Source of the DNA: Adiantum capillus-veneris
Lineage: Eukaryota > Streptophyta > Polypodiopsida > Polypodiales > Pteridaceae
DNA length: 64,000 nucleotides
Reading direction: 5' to 3'
Assembly: GCA_014529385.2 (NCBI GenBank)
Contig: CM043962.1
Span: 88,315,180 to 88,379,179, forward strand
This document shows, in pieces, positions 28,540 to 37,841 of the stretch. The notes beneath the pieces are model-generated. The model was not told the DNA's origin. It saw only the letters and a program-made list of their open reading frames with translations, and ran no database searches. A program made the position numbers and the translations under genes. Position 1 is the stretch's first letter. Each line of letters starts with the position of its first letter.

Positions 28540-30090
28540 TAAAAAACAGTTCAAAAGTTAAAACTGATCATAACTTGAATAAATTTCATCCATTCTTGTC
28601 CATATTTCACCAGTGGGACTAGGGAGACTAGAGCTATGACTGATAAAAATCTGAGCCAGTTCTGGGTCTGAGGTACATCGATCGCAATCGTACCATGGAG
28701 GCCAAAATTAGATTTGATCACATGAGTGGGTTGCTGATAGTTGGAGGGTCATTTTGATCCACTCTGTGTGTCATTTGAACCACTTTTGAGTTTACAAGTC
28801 CCATTTCTGGGTTACAAGTGGGTTTTGGACTAGACTTTGACTTTTCACGAGTTTTTGATATCCAAATGGCTTGAAACTTGGTTGGTGACTTGAACAAGAT
28901 GTATTCAAGGGATCTGATAGGTTTTTGTCAAAATCTGAAGCTGAGGTACACCGATCGCGATGGGCCTGTTTTTGGTGAAAACTAGATGGTCATGAACCCT
29001 TAAGCCTGCCTAGCCCACTGATGATTTATTTCCAAGTTTGGACTTAAAATGAACAAATTAGAGCAATTTTTCACTGGTTGACCATATTTTACTAAGTCTA
29101 ACCATATTGGGTTTTCCAGATGAATTTTGGATGGATCTTGGAGTTAGTTGAAGTTAGTTTAAGAGCTCCCACTGCTTCCATGATGTTCTGCTACCATCAA
29201 CCTACTCCATTGTCTGATTTTGACATCATCAAGCACTTTATACCCTGTCTTAGGAGGTTTTCCAGATTTGTGCATTTTTCATGCATTCCTTGGATATCCA
29301 TGTAATATTTGAGCATCCGTAAGTAACCTTTTGGTCTTTGGCATTGGCTCGGCTCCAATTCTATCTTTGTGTGATCATTCGAGACTGAAACGACTATATT
29401 TGCACTTGTAGGAGATTCTGAGATCCATTCGAGGGTTTCTACAACTGTTCTGACTCTCAGTCGGACAAGTGTACCTTTCAAACCATCCATCATTATTTTT
29501 AACAGGATTTTGGCAGTTGTAGGTCAATTTTTTTCCTTTTTGGTTGTGTTTGACAAATTGGGCCCATTCCATGAGCAAAATTTGTGCATTTTCCTTGAAA
29601 ATTCAAGAGAGTGTACTTTTAACTGAGTTCCAAGCATGGGCCAAGTCAAAAGTTGCAAAATCTGCATCTGGGGACATCGATCGCGATCGTACCATGGAGA
29701 CCAAAATTGATTTTGACACCACCAGATTGTAGGCGATACTGAGGGGAGGTGTTTTGCAAGATCTGTCCCAAATTTTGTTAGTGGGGTACACCGATCGCGA
29801 TCGGTGTACCACCACCAAATTTAGATTTGACCACATGGCTTTGTTCTTGACCTTGTGGGGAGCACATTGATGTGTTCTGTGGCTGAAAATTTTTTTGTAT
29901 GGATGCCTCTAAGGGCCCTTGACCTCTTTGACCCGATCCGACTTTGATTTGATCCCTTCGCCCGTTTGTGCAATGATTCGCGCTTGCATGCATAATAGAC
30001 TTGATCTTTACTTGATAGGGAACATACCTGTGAAATCTGGTGTGAAATGCTGGCAGCTCGCTCTAGGTCAAAAAGCTCTCTCCTTCTCTC
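28540..30090. other. non-coding block with four GATCGCGATCG motifs
   Basis: No protein is recognisable. Copies of the consensus GGTACACCGATCGCGATCG lie at 28671-28690, 28943-28960, 29671-29690 and 29785-29810. They are usually preceded by AAAATCTG...CTGAG and followed by TACCATGGAG-CCAAAATT-type sequence. The block mirrors the one at 39.7-41.6 kb on the other side of Gypsy-1. Confidence 0.75.
29785..29810. promoter_or_regulatory. perfect 26-bp palindrome
   Basis: Half-site GGTACACCGATCG followed immediately by its exact reverse complement. It is the most symmetric of the eight motif copies. A function as a protein-binding site is inference only. Confidence 0.6.
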
Positions 30091-30400
30091 TCAAAAGGTG
30101 AAAATGAACAATGAGCTAGAATTTGGCCTACCTGACCTATATCTTCTCGAGATTTTCGTGACACAGGGCTGTTTTTTCTCACCTTTGATCCCGATATAAT
30201 CTACATACCACTTGTGGGTCGAACCGTTTGTCATTCCGGCGTCGTATGACCATTTGATGCGATTTTGGCGAAATGTAGTCATGATCAGTAAGGCCGAAAT
30301 TTGACATCTTCAGATTAGCTTCATATCTTCCATGCTTGATAACCTTATTATGATACTTCGGCGTTTGCTTCCAGAACTTGATTCCGACACTTGTGAGCGA
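30090..30400 (-). pseudogene. unidentified coding-like fragment
   Basis: The minus strand reads VGIKFWKQTPKYHNKVIKHG, then YISPKSHQMVIRRRNDKRFD before a stop. An overlapping frame gives the 63-codon frame at 30091-30282. The amino-acid texture is protein-like but no family was recognised. It lies between the Trp-rich ORF and the motif block and is probably part of the Gypsy-1 3' region. Confidence 0.3.
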
Positions 30401-30876
30401 GATTTTTTAAAAATTTTTTATGTTTATTAACGAAAGTCAAACAAAATAAATTGAAAATACTTATTAACTGGCAAAAATTAGCCAAAATTATTATACTCAC
30501 CCCTAAGCATATATTTTCTCTAGAAGCATCCTAATGCTCCGGATTTTGTCATTACAACTCATTATTATGCTAGTCGGATGATACAAAAAATGCTAAAATT
30601 GCCAGGTTTTGATCGCATATGTTCGAAACTGAACTCTAAATAATGAAAAAACACACACATTATGTACATATATACACGTTGGACCCCTTAATGGCCCGGA
30701 CTGTTGCTAGATTCATCAATTACTCTCCCCTTCCTTGTCTGAGTCGCCCCGGACGAAGGTTGGTTGCATGTGCCTGGGTGTTGAAATCTGTGTCTATGCA
30801 TGGCCTTGTAATGTGGCCCTATTCTGATGTTTGAGACAATGCGTTGGGTAACAATGTGCTGTGCAAAATGCGGGGA

Positions 30877-31290
30877 CTAAAAGTAGTTTCCAGTGGCTTT
30901 TGATTGCGAGGGTAGTTGTTTATGGAACTGGAGAGCTTGCAGTTGAATTGCTCTTTCCCTGATTGTTGGTGTTGTGACGGCAACTATTTTTGGAACCCAT
31001 TTATATGTGGTTCGTTGCATCTTTACAGATTCTGCTTTAGTTTTCGCCGGTTTCCAGTGCCATTTGGGAGATTCAGGCTTCTTGTTTTGAGTTTTGGGTT
31101 TTCTTTCAAGCTCTAACGTTGAAACTTTAGTGCTCTCCAATTTTGGTTGCCATTTCCACTTTGTAGTAACTTCTGAAGGTTTTGGATATGATGCTGCTTC
31201 CATCTGGAATTTGTCCTTAGGTAGCCAGATCTTGCTTGGTTTGTTGGTCAGCAATGTTTTCTTTATCCTTACCTTCTGAATAACCTTTGG
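30877..31290 (-). CDS. basic, tryptophan/lysine-rich ORF downstream of pol
   Basis: The 125-codon frame (31254-30877) reads upstream from about 31290 as IKKTLLTNKPSKIWLPKDKF. It is rich in Lys, Pro, Thr and Trp, with recurring aromatic-basic steps (WLPK, KWKWQPK, KWHWKPA, KWVPK) spaced 20-35 residues apart. No domain was recognised. It follows the second protease-like segment and may be its C-terminal tail after a frameshift. A nucleic-acid-binding role would fit the composition but is a guess. Confidence 0.4.
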   Translation of the reverse strand, partial: PKVIQKVRIKKTLLTNKPSKIWLPKDKFQMEAASYPKPSEVTTKWKWQPKLESTKVSTLELERKPKTQNKKPESPKWHWKPAKTKAESVKMQRTTYKWVPKIVAVTTPTIRERAIQLQALQFHKQLPSQSKATGNYF

Positions 31291-31318
31291 TGGTGTTTTT
31301 GGCTGATTAGTTGGTTGC

Positions 31319-31800
31319 TTATAGTCGATGGGGATACTCGGCCCACGAGTGATCTGTTTTGGCGAATGGAGTCATGTACACGTTAGAGTCGTGTGTGTAC
31401 CTTAACGCATTTTCTGACCATTCAGTGACTGCATTGTACGTTCTCATCCATGGAATTCCCAAGCATATTGATTCTTTGATTTCTCCGTCTTTCATTACGA
31501 AAAATTGATGAGGGCAACTATTTCTATCAAGATTGATTGGTAAGTTTACTATCCCCAATGTTTGACATTGTTGCATCATTTGCTGCTTGTAGATCACATG
31601 GGATTGCACGAGGGGTTAATCTGTAAGCATCTTGTAAGTGGAGAAGTTGACCGCATTGAATCTTGCTCTTGTGTCAATCAATGCTCGCTGATATCTGCCA
31701 TGCGGGAGTCTGACATTGATGCGAACATCGATTCCTGTTTCCCATTGCTCATCAGTTTGAATTATAGACAAAGGAATTTAAGCCGTGTCTATTGGTGGAG
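31319..31800 (-). pseudogene. second retropepsin-like domain, 3' of integrase
   Basis: The minus strand reads IPLSIIQTDEQWETGIDVRI, then QRALIDTRARFNAVNFSTYK, a stop, then PLVQSHVIYKQQMMQQCQTL and a C-terminal part with SICLGIPWMRTYNAV. This is the retropepsin layout: catalytic Asp in a D-[ST]-G-A position (here DTRA) and a later hydrophobic-Gly (ILG-type) motif before the last helix. The Gly-to-Arg change (GGA to AGA) and the TAA stop would inactivate it. It is distinct from the protease at 35.4-36.1 kb, which has DSGA. Confidence 0.55.
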
Positions 31801-31857
31801 AAGTCTTTGTTGTTGTAAGGTTTGTTTTCTTTTTAAAATCCTGACTTTGACCTCCTC

Positions 31858-32376
31858 CTACGCTTGAGCTTTTGTTTCCTTTTCTTTGTTCTTGCGCTCC
31901 TTCGCAGCATGTATTTTGGCAAGCATCTCTGTGGTTAGAGGTATGTTGTATTTCTTTAGTATGCAACCACTAATCCAGTTAGGCATTTCCTCTCCCTCTA
32001 ATGTCGCAAGTTTGATGGCACCGCTAGATGATATGTCATGAATCACATAGGGTCCATTTCCTCGCTTTTTGAGTTTCCGGGAATGTTGTTTCAGGGTATA
32101 CATTAAGACGTAATCCCCAGTAGCAAATTCCTTGCTAATAACATGTTGGTGAAAGAATGATTTCATGTTTCATTTTTGCGTGTAGATTGATGCAACGGCT
32201 CTCAATCTAGTTTCATCCAGTCTTTCTAGGACATCTACCTGATTGGATAATGCATGGCCTGTCCATTCTAATTGTTTAGTGACTCGAAGCGTAGGGATAA
32301 GGAATTCAAGTGGCAAAATCACTTGAATTCCATAAACCATGTTGAACGGATGAGAAATGTCCACCATCTTGTCCAC
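31858..32376 (-). pseudogene. integrase C-terminal part (GPY/F-like module)
   Basis: The first piece (32376-32170) has FNMVYGIQVILPLEFLIPTL, the conserved segment just after an integrase catalytic core. The second (32166-31858) has GDYVLMYTLKQHSRKLKKRG, then GPYVIHDISSSGAIKLATLE and a basic tail. The GPY motif is the signature of the Ty3/gypsy integrase C-terminal module that contacts DNA or chromatin. A stop separates the pieces. The catalytic core that should precede them is absent: sequence passes directly from the zinc-domain residues GGHFS to PFNMVYG near 32355. Confidence 0.7.
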
Positions 32377-32640
32377 CGTGTGCTTGCTCTAAGATAGGAA
32401 TGTATTCCTCTTCAGTCGCGCACATTCTCAATTGATTTTCTTTTCCCCTCTTGTAAAGAGTGTCCTCAATCAGTACATAGTTTTCTGCCTCTTTCATGAT
32501 TGTTTTGATTCGTGATCTACTCATCCCCTCAGGCAGTATCCTGGTGGTGAGATATTCAACAATGTAGTTACTCCATCGGGGTGCAACAGATAATCTGAAT
32601 AGAGTCGCGTGCTCTATTGTCTTTTAAAGCGTGCATTTAA
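32350..32640 (-). pseudogene. second H2C2 zinc-binding domain, truncated
   Basis: Reads LFRLSVAPRWSNYIVEYLTT, then YVLIEDTLYKRGKENQLRMC and EQAHGGQDGGHFS. The two His of the H2C2 motif are present (AHGGQDGGH), but the Cys pair is lost at the deletion joint. It aligns by eye with the preceding domain (PRWS...LLT/YLT; LYK[QR]G; RLC/RMC; AH...GH), which implies a tandem duplication. Confidence 0.6.
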
Positions 32641-32644
32641 CGCA

Positions 32645-33065
32645 AAATTTGACATGCATATGAACACTATGTCGCATTTTTGGCCAATACACACATTCTC
32701 ATCAATCTTTGATACATCTGTGCATGCCCATTGTGAATCCCCGTTGTTTGTACATGAGCTTGGTTTAGGTACAATTCCCGTTCACTCGATTCAACACAAA
32801 GCCTAAGGATTTGATCCGATCCTTGTTTGTATAGCCTTCCTGCCAACATTACCAATGATCTGGATGTTGCAATGGTAGATGGTTGTCTTGTCACATTCAT
32901 TGACCCGATAGTCAGCAAAGGAATTACATCCTCGCTCCATCTTGGAACCATTTCTATGTTGAAAAGATATGCATCTAGCAAATCATCATCGTTTTCTCCA
33001 TGCATCATTCTAGATAAATGATCCGCTCTTTGGTGTGTAGTTCCTTTCTTGACTACTACCGTCAA
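32645..33065 (-). pseudogene. RNase H end plus first H2C2 domain
   Basis: Begins with VKKGTTHQRADHLSRMMHGE, the end of RNase H with its conserved Asp-His, then LFNIEMVPRWSEDVIPLL. The zinc domain reads QAHVQTTGIHNGHAQMYQRL and, after a one-base shift near 32695, VYWPKMRHSVHMHVKFCVKC. That gives the full His-His-Cys-Cys set of an integrase N-terminal domain. A second copy follows directly. Confidence 0.6.
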
Positions 33066-33377
33066 GTCAAACTCAAGCAGTATGATGAGCCATCAAACAA
33101 TTCTTCCCATTCTGCAAGGTTTGTTTACTAAGTACATCAGTGCTTGGTGATCAACGAAGAATACAAATTTATTGGAAAGTAAGTAGTGTCTAAACTTTTT
33201 CACTGCGTAGACCATACCCAATCCCTCCCTCTCAGTTGTTGTGTAATTCTTCTCTCCATTGTTTAGTTGTCTACTGGAGTAACTTATTGGAAAATCCATG
33301 TTGTTCTCTACAGGTTGTGCAAGTATGCATCCTATTGCATAAGCTGATGCATCTACGTGGATGTGAAATATCTTCTC
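33066..33377 (-). pseudogene. Ty3/gypsy RNase H domain
   Basis: Reads FHIHVDASAYAIGCILAQPV, then ISYSSRQLNNGEKNYTTTER and FRHYLLSNKFVFFVDHQALM. The Asp of VDAS, the Glu of TERE and the Asp of VDHQ are catalytic RNase H residues, so the active site survives. A frameshift at about 33378 joins it to the RT and a stop after VNKPCRMGRIV ends it. Its job would be to degrade the RNA of the RNA-DNA hybrid during reverse transcription. Confidence 0.75.
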
Positions 33378-34563
33378 TCAATCCGAAGCCTTCAAATTTG
33401 GAGCGGAAATTAATCTCTGCTTCAACGTTTGAAAAGCTTCCTCGCACTCCTCTATCCACTCAAATTTAGTTATCAGAGCGTAAAGTGGTTTTGCAATTAT
33501 AGCGTATGAGTAGATAAATGTGCGATAATATCCACAATGGCCCATAAATGCCTGTACCTCCTTTACCTTTACTGGTCGTGGTAGATCAACAATGACGCTG
33601 ATCTTCTCCATGTCTGCCAAAATACCGATTTGGACACTATATGTCCCAATATTTTTCCTTGTCTTACCATGAAGACACATTTCTCCGGATTCAGGCAAAT
33701 CTGATACAGTCTGCATTTTTCGAACACCTTGGTCAAGTGCTCTATGTGCTCCAGTTTTACAAGGGAGTGAACACATAGGTCATCCATGTAAATTTCTAAG
33801 AACTGTCTTAGATATTCTTTAAAAGCATGACCCATCAGCCTTTGAAATGTAGCTGGTGCATTTGTTAGGCCAAAAGCCATTACCTGAAATGCAAAAATAT
33901 CCCATTCGGTTGCGAAAGCCGTTCTATGCTGATCCTCTGGCTTTATTGCCAGTTGGTTGTAACCCAAAAAGCCATCTTAGAAGCTATAAGCCTCTTTGCC
34001 TGCCACCCTTTCTATTACATGATCAGTAATGGGTAGGGGATAGTTGTCTCGAATTATAGCCGCGTTTACTTTCTTGAGATTGACACACACTCTTAACTTT
34101 CCATTTTCTTCGGGACCACCACAATCAGTGAAACCCATTCGGTGTGCTCAATTTCGTAAATAAACTCTGCCTCCTTAAGTTTATCTATCTCCTCCTTGAT
34201 CTTTTTGGCAAACGTTTCATTGTAAGTATAGGGACGTTGTCTGCTGGGTTTGGCGTCATTCTTAAGGGGTATCGTGTGTTGACAGATACTAGGATCCACC
34301 CCCTTAAGATCTTTGTATGACCATGCAAACACATCTCTATACTGTTTAAGAGTAGCTACCAAAAGCTCTTCCTCTTCTTTAGTAAGATCCGTGGCAATAT
34401 ATACAGGTTTTGGATCTTCTCCTGGCTCCGTTAGATCTATTCGTTTGGCTTTTTTAGGACCGTCGTACGATGTACCCGGTTCCTTCAATTCCCTCATAGG
34501 TTGTTGCACTATGATTTTCCTATCTTGTATGGTATACTTCTTATAATGGGACGGTGCATCCAT
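33378..34563 (-). pseudogene. Ty3/gypsy reverse transcriptase
   Basis: The N-terminal piece (34563-34093) has TLKQYRDVFAWSYKDLKGVD and PYTYNETFAKKIKEEIDKLK. A one-base loss near 34105 shifts frame to NGKLRVCVNLKKVNAAIIRD, and a TAA interrupts AYSF-DGF. The central piece (33967-33569) has GYNQLAIKPEDQHRTAFATE, FGLTNAPATFQRLMGHAF and YMDDLCVH, where the YMDD aspartates are the catalytic pair. The thumb (33776-33378) has PVKVKEVQAFMGHCGYYRTF. All canonical blocks are present, broken only by frameshifts and stops, so loss of function is recent or moderate. Confidence 0.88.
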
Positions 34564-35391
34564 CTGTCAGAACTTGTGTCCTCATTCGTTTCAAAGTCAG
34601 TCGTCCATATGTCTCTGAGGGTTTGCTTGAGCTTATTGTACTCTGTTTTCCTCTCTGTTTTGGTCATTCCATACTTTGTTTCCCCCCCTTTCTGAGACTT
34701 AGTCGTTTGCTTCTCGTGTCTGTTCTTCTTGTTGTTTTTTCGCGGTTTAGTTTTGATAAACCGGCCAGTGACCTCGTCTTTGACACAATCCTTAGCTTTG
34801 ACAAGCTTTAGATATCCCGTTCTGTCATTGACAAGAGGCATCGGATTATGCTTATTTGCCCTTGATTTTCTAGTTCTCTTGGATTTATACCGCTCCTGTC
34901 CACTAGGTTTTTGGTTATGAAACTCGTAAAACCTATCCTGTCTCGACCTGTATTTCCTATTCGTCTCTGATGCGCTTGATCTTTCATCATCAGCCTCTAT
35001 CAGTTGGATTTCATCGTCCAGTAATGGAAGGTCACAGCATAGTGAATCTGTGAATTCCTCCTCTGTTCGATTCCTATCGCTCACTACAGATATCTCATCA
35101 ATTATTCTTTTACACTCGGTCTCACGTGGAGGTTCTTCTTGTTCCTCACTCTCCGATCCTAACTAGGTCGTATCCTTCTTCGTCACAAAATTTCGTAGGT
35201 GTATATTCGTTAACACATATGTCCAAGGTTGACAATATTTGAGTCCACCCGAATGGCTCAAATAAATGTTCAAGAAAAGGTTCTGGAAAATAAGCCTCGT
35301 CTTCTACGAATCTTTCCAAAACGCATTCCTCTTTGATTCTCTCTCCACAATCAGATGCTCCACACATCCAGACATGCGCTTTCGTTTGCAT
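34509..35391 (-). pseudogene. linker region between protease and RT
   Basis: Two frames (35391-35146 and 35084-34509) are separated by a stop. The first is acidic (VLERFVEDEAYFPEPFLEHL). The second is strongly basic and Lys/Arg-rich (RYKSKRTRKSRANKHNPMPL and a KPRKNNKKNRHEK stretch). Neither matches a domain I know. Such spacer regions before RT are usual in large gypsy elements. It overlaps the RT frame start by about 55 bases. Confidence 0.5.
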
Positions 35392-35399
35392 CCATGCAG

Positions 35400-36111
35400 G
35401 TATTTATTTTTCATTTAGAGTGGTTGAATTAAATTCTTGCACTGGTGTTTTTGCAACGTCTCTATAGCTGTGATCCTTCATGTTGATTTTTGTTATTAGC
35501 TCTTCGTGCCTTAGGTAGATTTGGTCGTACCCCCAATCTTGTATCATTTTGAGTTGACACATAAATGGTCATCCCAAAATAATGTCAAAGTTGTTCGTTT
35601 TTTTGAAATCCACCACGGCAAAGGTGTGCTCATAATTAATTCCATACGAAGTTACAACTATTTGGTCCAGGATTCCCAATGGTCTCTCTACATACCTATT
35701 TGCGAGTTGTAGTTTCATTCTCGTTTTCCTGAGAGCTGGTCGGCTTCTCTTCTACCAGATTTGCTTGGTAGCAATCGCCACTCCCGCTCCACTGTCTAGG
35801 ATAGCTATCATTTTTATATCCTGATATTCCACAAGTAAGGTTGTATTACCCTCCTCACCTTCACAATAATCTCCGACCTTGTTTATGGGCACTGGTTGGG
35901 CTTTGGGTTGACTTTCCCGTTTGTTTTCTTCTCCCGTAGGGTTTGTCGGAAGAGGAATCTTTACTCCTTTGTGCTTTAAATGTTTCCCCATGTCTTCCCA
36001 TAAGTGTGGTCTGACTCTCAAGAGTTTGGACAGCGTGATTGTGTATATTATAGGTGTCAACAACATATCTTGAAGACTTTTTGAGTCAACCATATGTGGA
36101 ATAGTTCTCAT
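35400..36111 (-). pseudogene. Gypsy-1 retropepsin (DSGA protease)
   Basis: The open part (36111-35752) ends in TTLLVEYQDIKMIAILDSGA, placing the catalytic Asp near residue 108. The same domain goes on through a stop as RPLGILDQIVVTSYGINYEH, TFAVVDFKKTNNFDIILG, a stop, then PFMCQLKMIQDWG. The DSGA and the later ILG motif are the two landmarks of a retroviral-type aspartic protease that cleaves Gag-Pol. Stops disable it. Confidence 0.75.
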
Positions 36112-36155
36112 CTGGGATGGAACTAACCTTATCTCCGATTATGCCTCATGTTCAC

Positions 36156-36758
36156 CTATGAATGAACTGGCAGGGTTTTCAAGGATTGGGATTTGCTTTC
36201 CACCAAAATCTCCGTTCCCGCATCCCCATACAGCGATTGTATATCAGCTAGATAAAATCCGTTATCCAGGTTAATCTCAAGAATTGGAGCAGAATGTAAC
36301 GTTGCGCTTTCGTTCTTTCTGTTTCTAATGGTTTCCATAAGTGTTGTGGCCATTGTTCTTCAACTTCTGGAATTGGTATCATCGTCATTGACTTAGCGTT
36401 ATCAGTCGTTTTCGGCACCACTCGATGATCCAGTGGAAATATTGTTTCAGGCCTGGGTTCGTTTACTTGTTTTGGTTCATCAATTTTTAGTTTTTCTCGC
36501 TCTTTGTGAATCAACACTTTTTGTTCTGGGTTTTTAACCATCTTAGATTCCATCAACGCCTGGGCTGTTTCAATGAGGTGTTTACACATTTCCAAACGCT
36601 TCGTTTCCACTTCTGGTTGAGGATAAGTTAACCATCTTTTCTCTAAAGTTTGGTTTGTTTTTAGCCTTGCTTCGTACGCTTGTAATAGAGCATCTAACGG
36701 CTCTAGCACTTTGTCAACCAAGACCGATCCTCCCGAGGACGCTTTAACCTCAACAGTT
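36156..36758 (-). pseudogene. Gag-Pol spacer, coiled-coil-like
   Basis: Frames 36721-36248 and 36353-36156 overlap. They read KVLEPLDALLQAYEARLKTN, then a Glu/Lys-rich helix predicted by eye, then a Pro/Glu-rich tail. It lies between the zinc knuckles and the protease. No known domain. Confidence 0.45.
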
Positions 36759-37841
36759 TTACTCTCTCTCTCGCTTGAGTTGCTCCTTCGTTTCCTGCAA
36801 TTCGTTTTGCATGGAAATTTGGCTGTTCAATCTTCTTGTTTTCATCCTATCTCGTTTTGCCTTCCAGGATTTTCGCTGGGTTCTCACGGATAAACTCTCG
36901 TGTTCTGTGGGTAGCGGCAACTCGACCTTTTCCTCCCCGGACTTGTTTTTCCTTAAGTCCTTGACTTGGGCTCTTGTTATTGCATTGATCTGGATCATGG
37001 GATCGGTTTTCGATCCGCTGCTTGCACTTGGTATTACCCCCACAATATTCATAGTCGCTTTTCTCTTGCTGTCCGGATTTTTTGGGCAATCTGGCAATAT
37101 GTGATTCACACCACATCCGTCACAAAATCCAAAAATTTTCACTCTTTCGCCTTTGAAAGGACAGTTACGCTCCCAATGATCCGTACTTTCACAACTACAG
37201 CACTGTCCAATTGGTGTTTGATTTTGAGGAGGTGGTCCCATAGGTTGGCTTGCTCTATTAGGATATCCTCTTGGTTTGTAATTGTGGTTTGCAATGAACA
37301 TTACCGTTCTTTCGTCTACCAAATATTGATCTCTCAAAGGTTGTGATATATACGTTGGTAGTGCCATACCCTCGTTATTTCCCCACGGTTGATATGCTTC
37401 GTCTGCGTACATTTGTGATTCAGGTTCTGTTGCGTAAGGCTCATTCGGTTCCTTATAATAAGAAACTTGAAGTGTACTATTTGTTCCTAGTGATGCTTCA
37501 CAAGGTTGAGCATACCTAATCATGGCCCTATTTTCCTGTGGTAATGGAGGTTGTTGACCCAATACAAGTTGAGGTTTGTCTGCTCCTTCTACCAGATTCA
37601 TATTTGGTCCAACTTGATATGTTGGAGGAGGTGGTTGGGATGATCCTGCTGGAGGCCCATACGGTCTTTCCCTAACATAGTTTTTGTTATAAAAACACTC
37701 TTTCGTGCTATGATTTGTCCATTTTTGTTCTTTTGCGCACCATTTCAGTACTCGTCCATCCGCAGCTCGTGCTTTCGGCTATTGTGTGCACCATGGCGTC
37801 AGATGATCCCCCCCGCATATGTCACACTTCCTCGTCTGATA
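36759..37841 (-). pseudogene. Gag nucleocapsid part with several zinc knuckles
   Basis: After the gag stop the minus strand reads CDICGGDHLTPWC (C-X2-C-X3-H-X4-C), a stop, then a Pro-rich stretch. The 280-codon frame (37601-36759) has CCSCESTDHWERNC, fitting C-X2-C-X4-H-X4-C, and CDGCGVNHILPDC, again the shorter X3 form. The C-terminal end is Arg/Lys/Gln-rich (KAKRDRMKTRRLNSQISMQN). These knuckles would bind the element's RNA. Confidence 0.7.
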
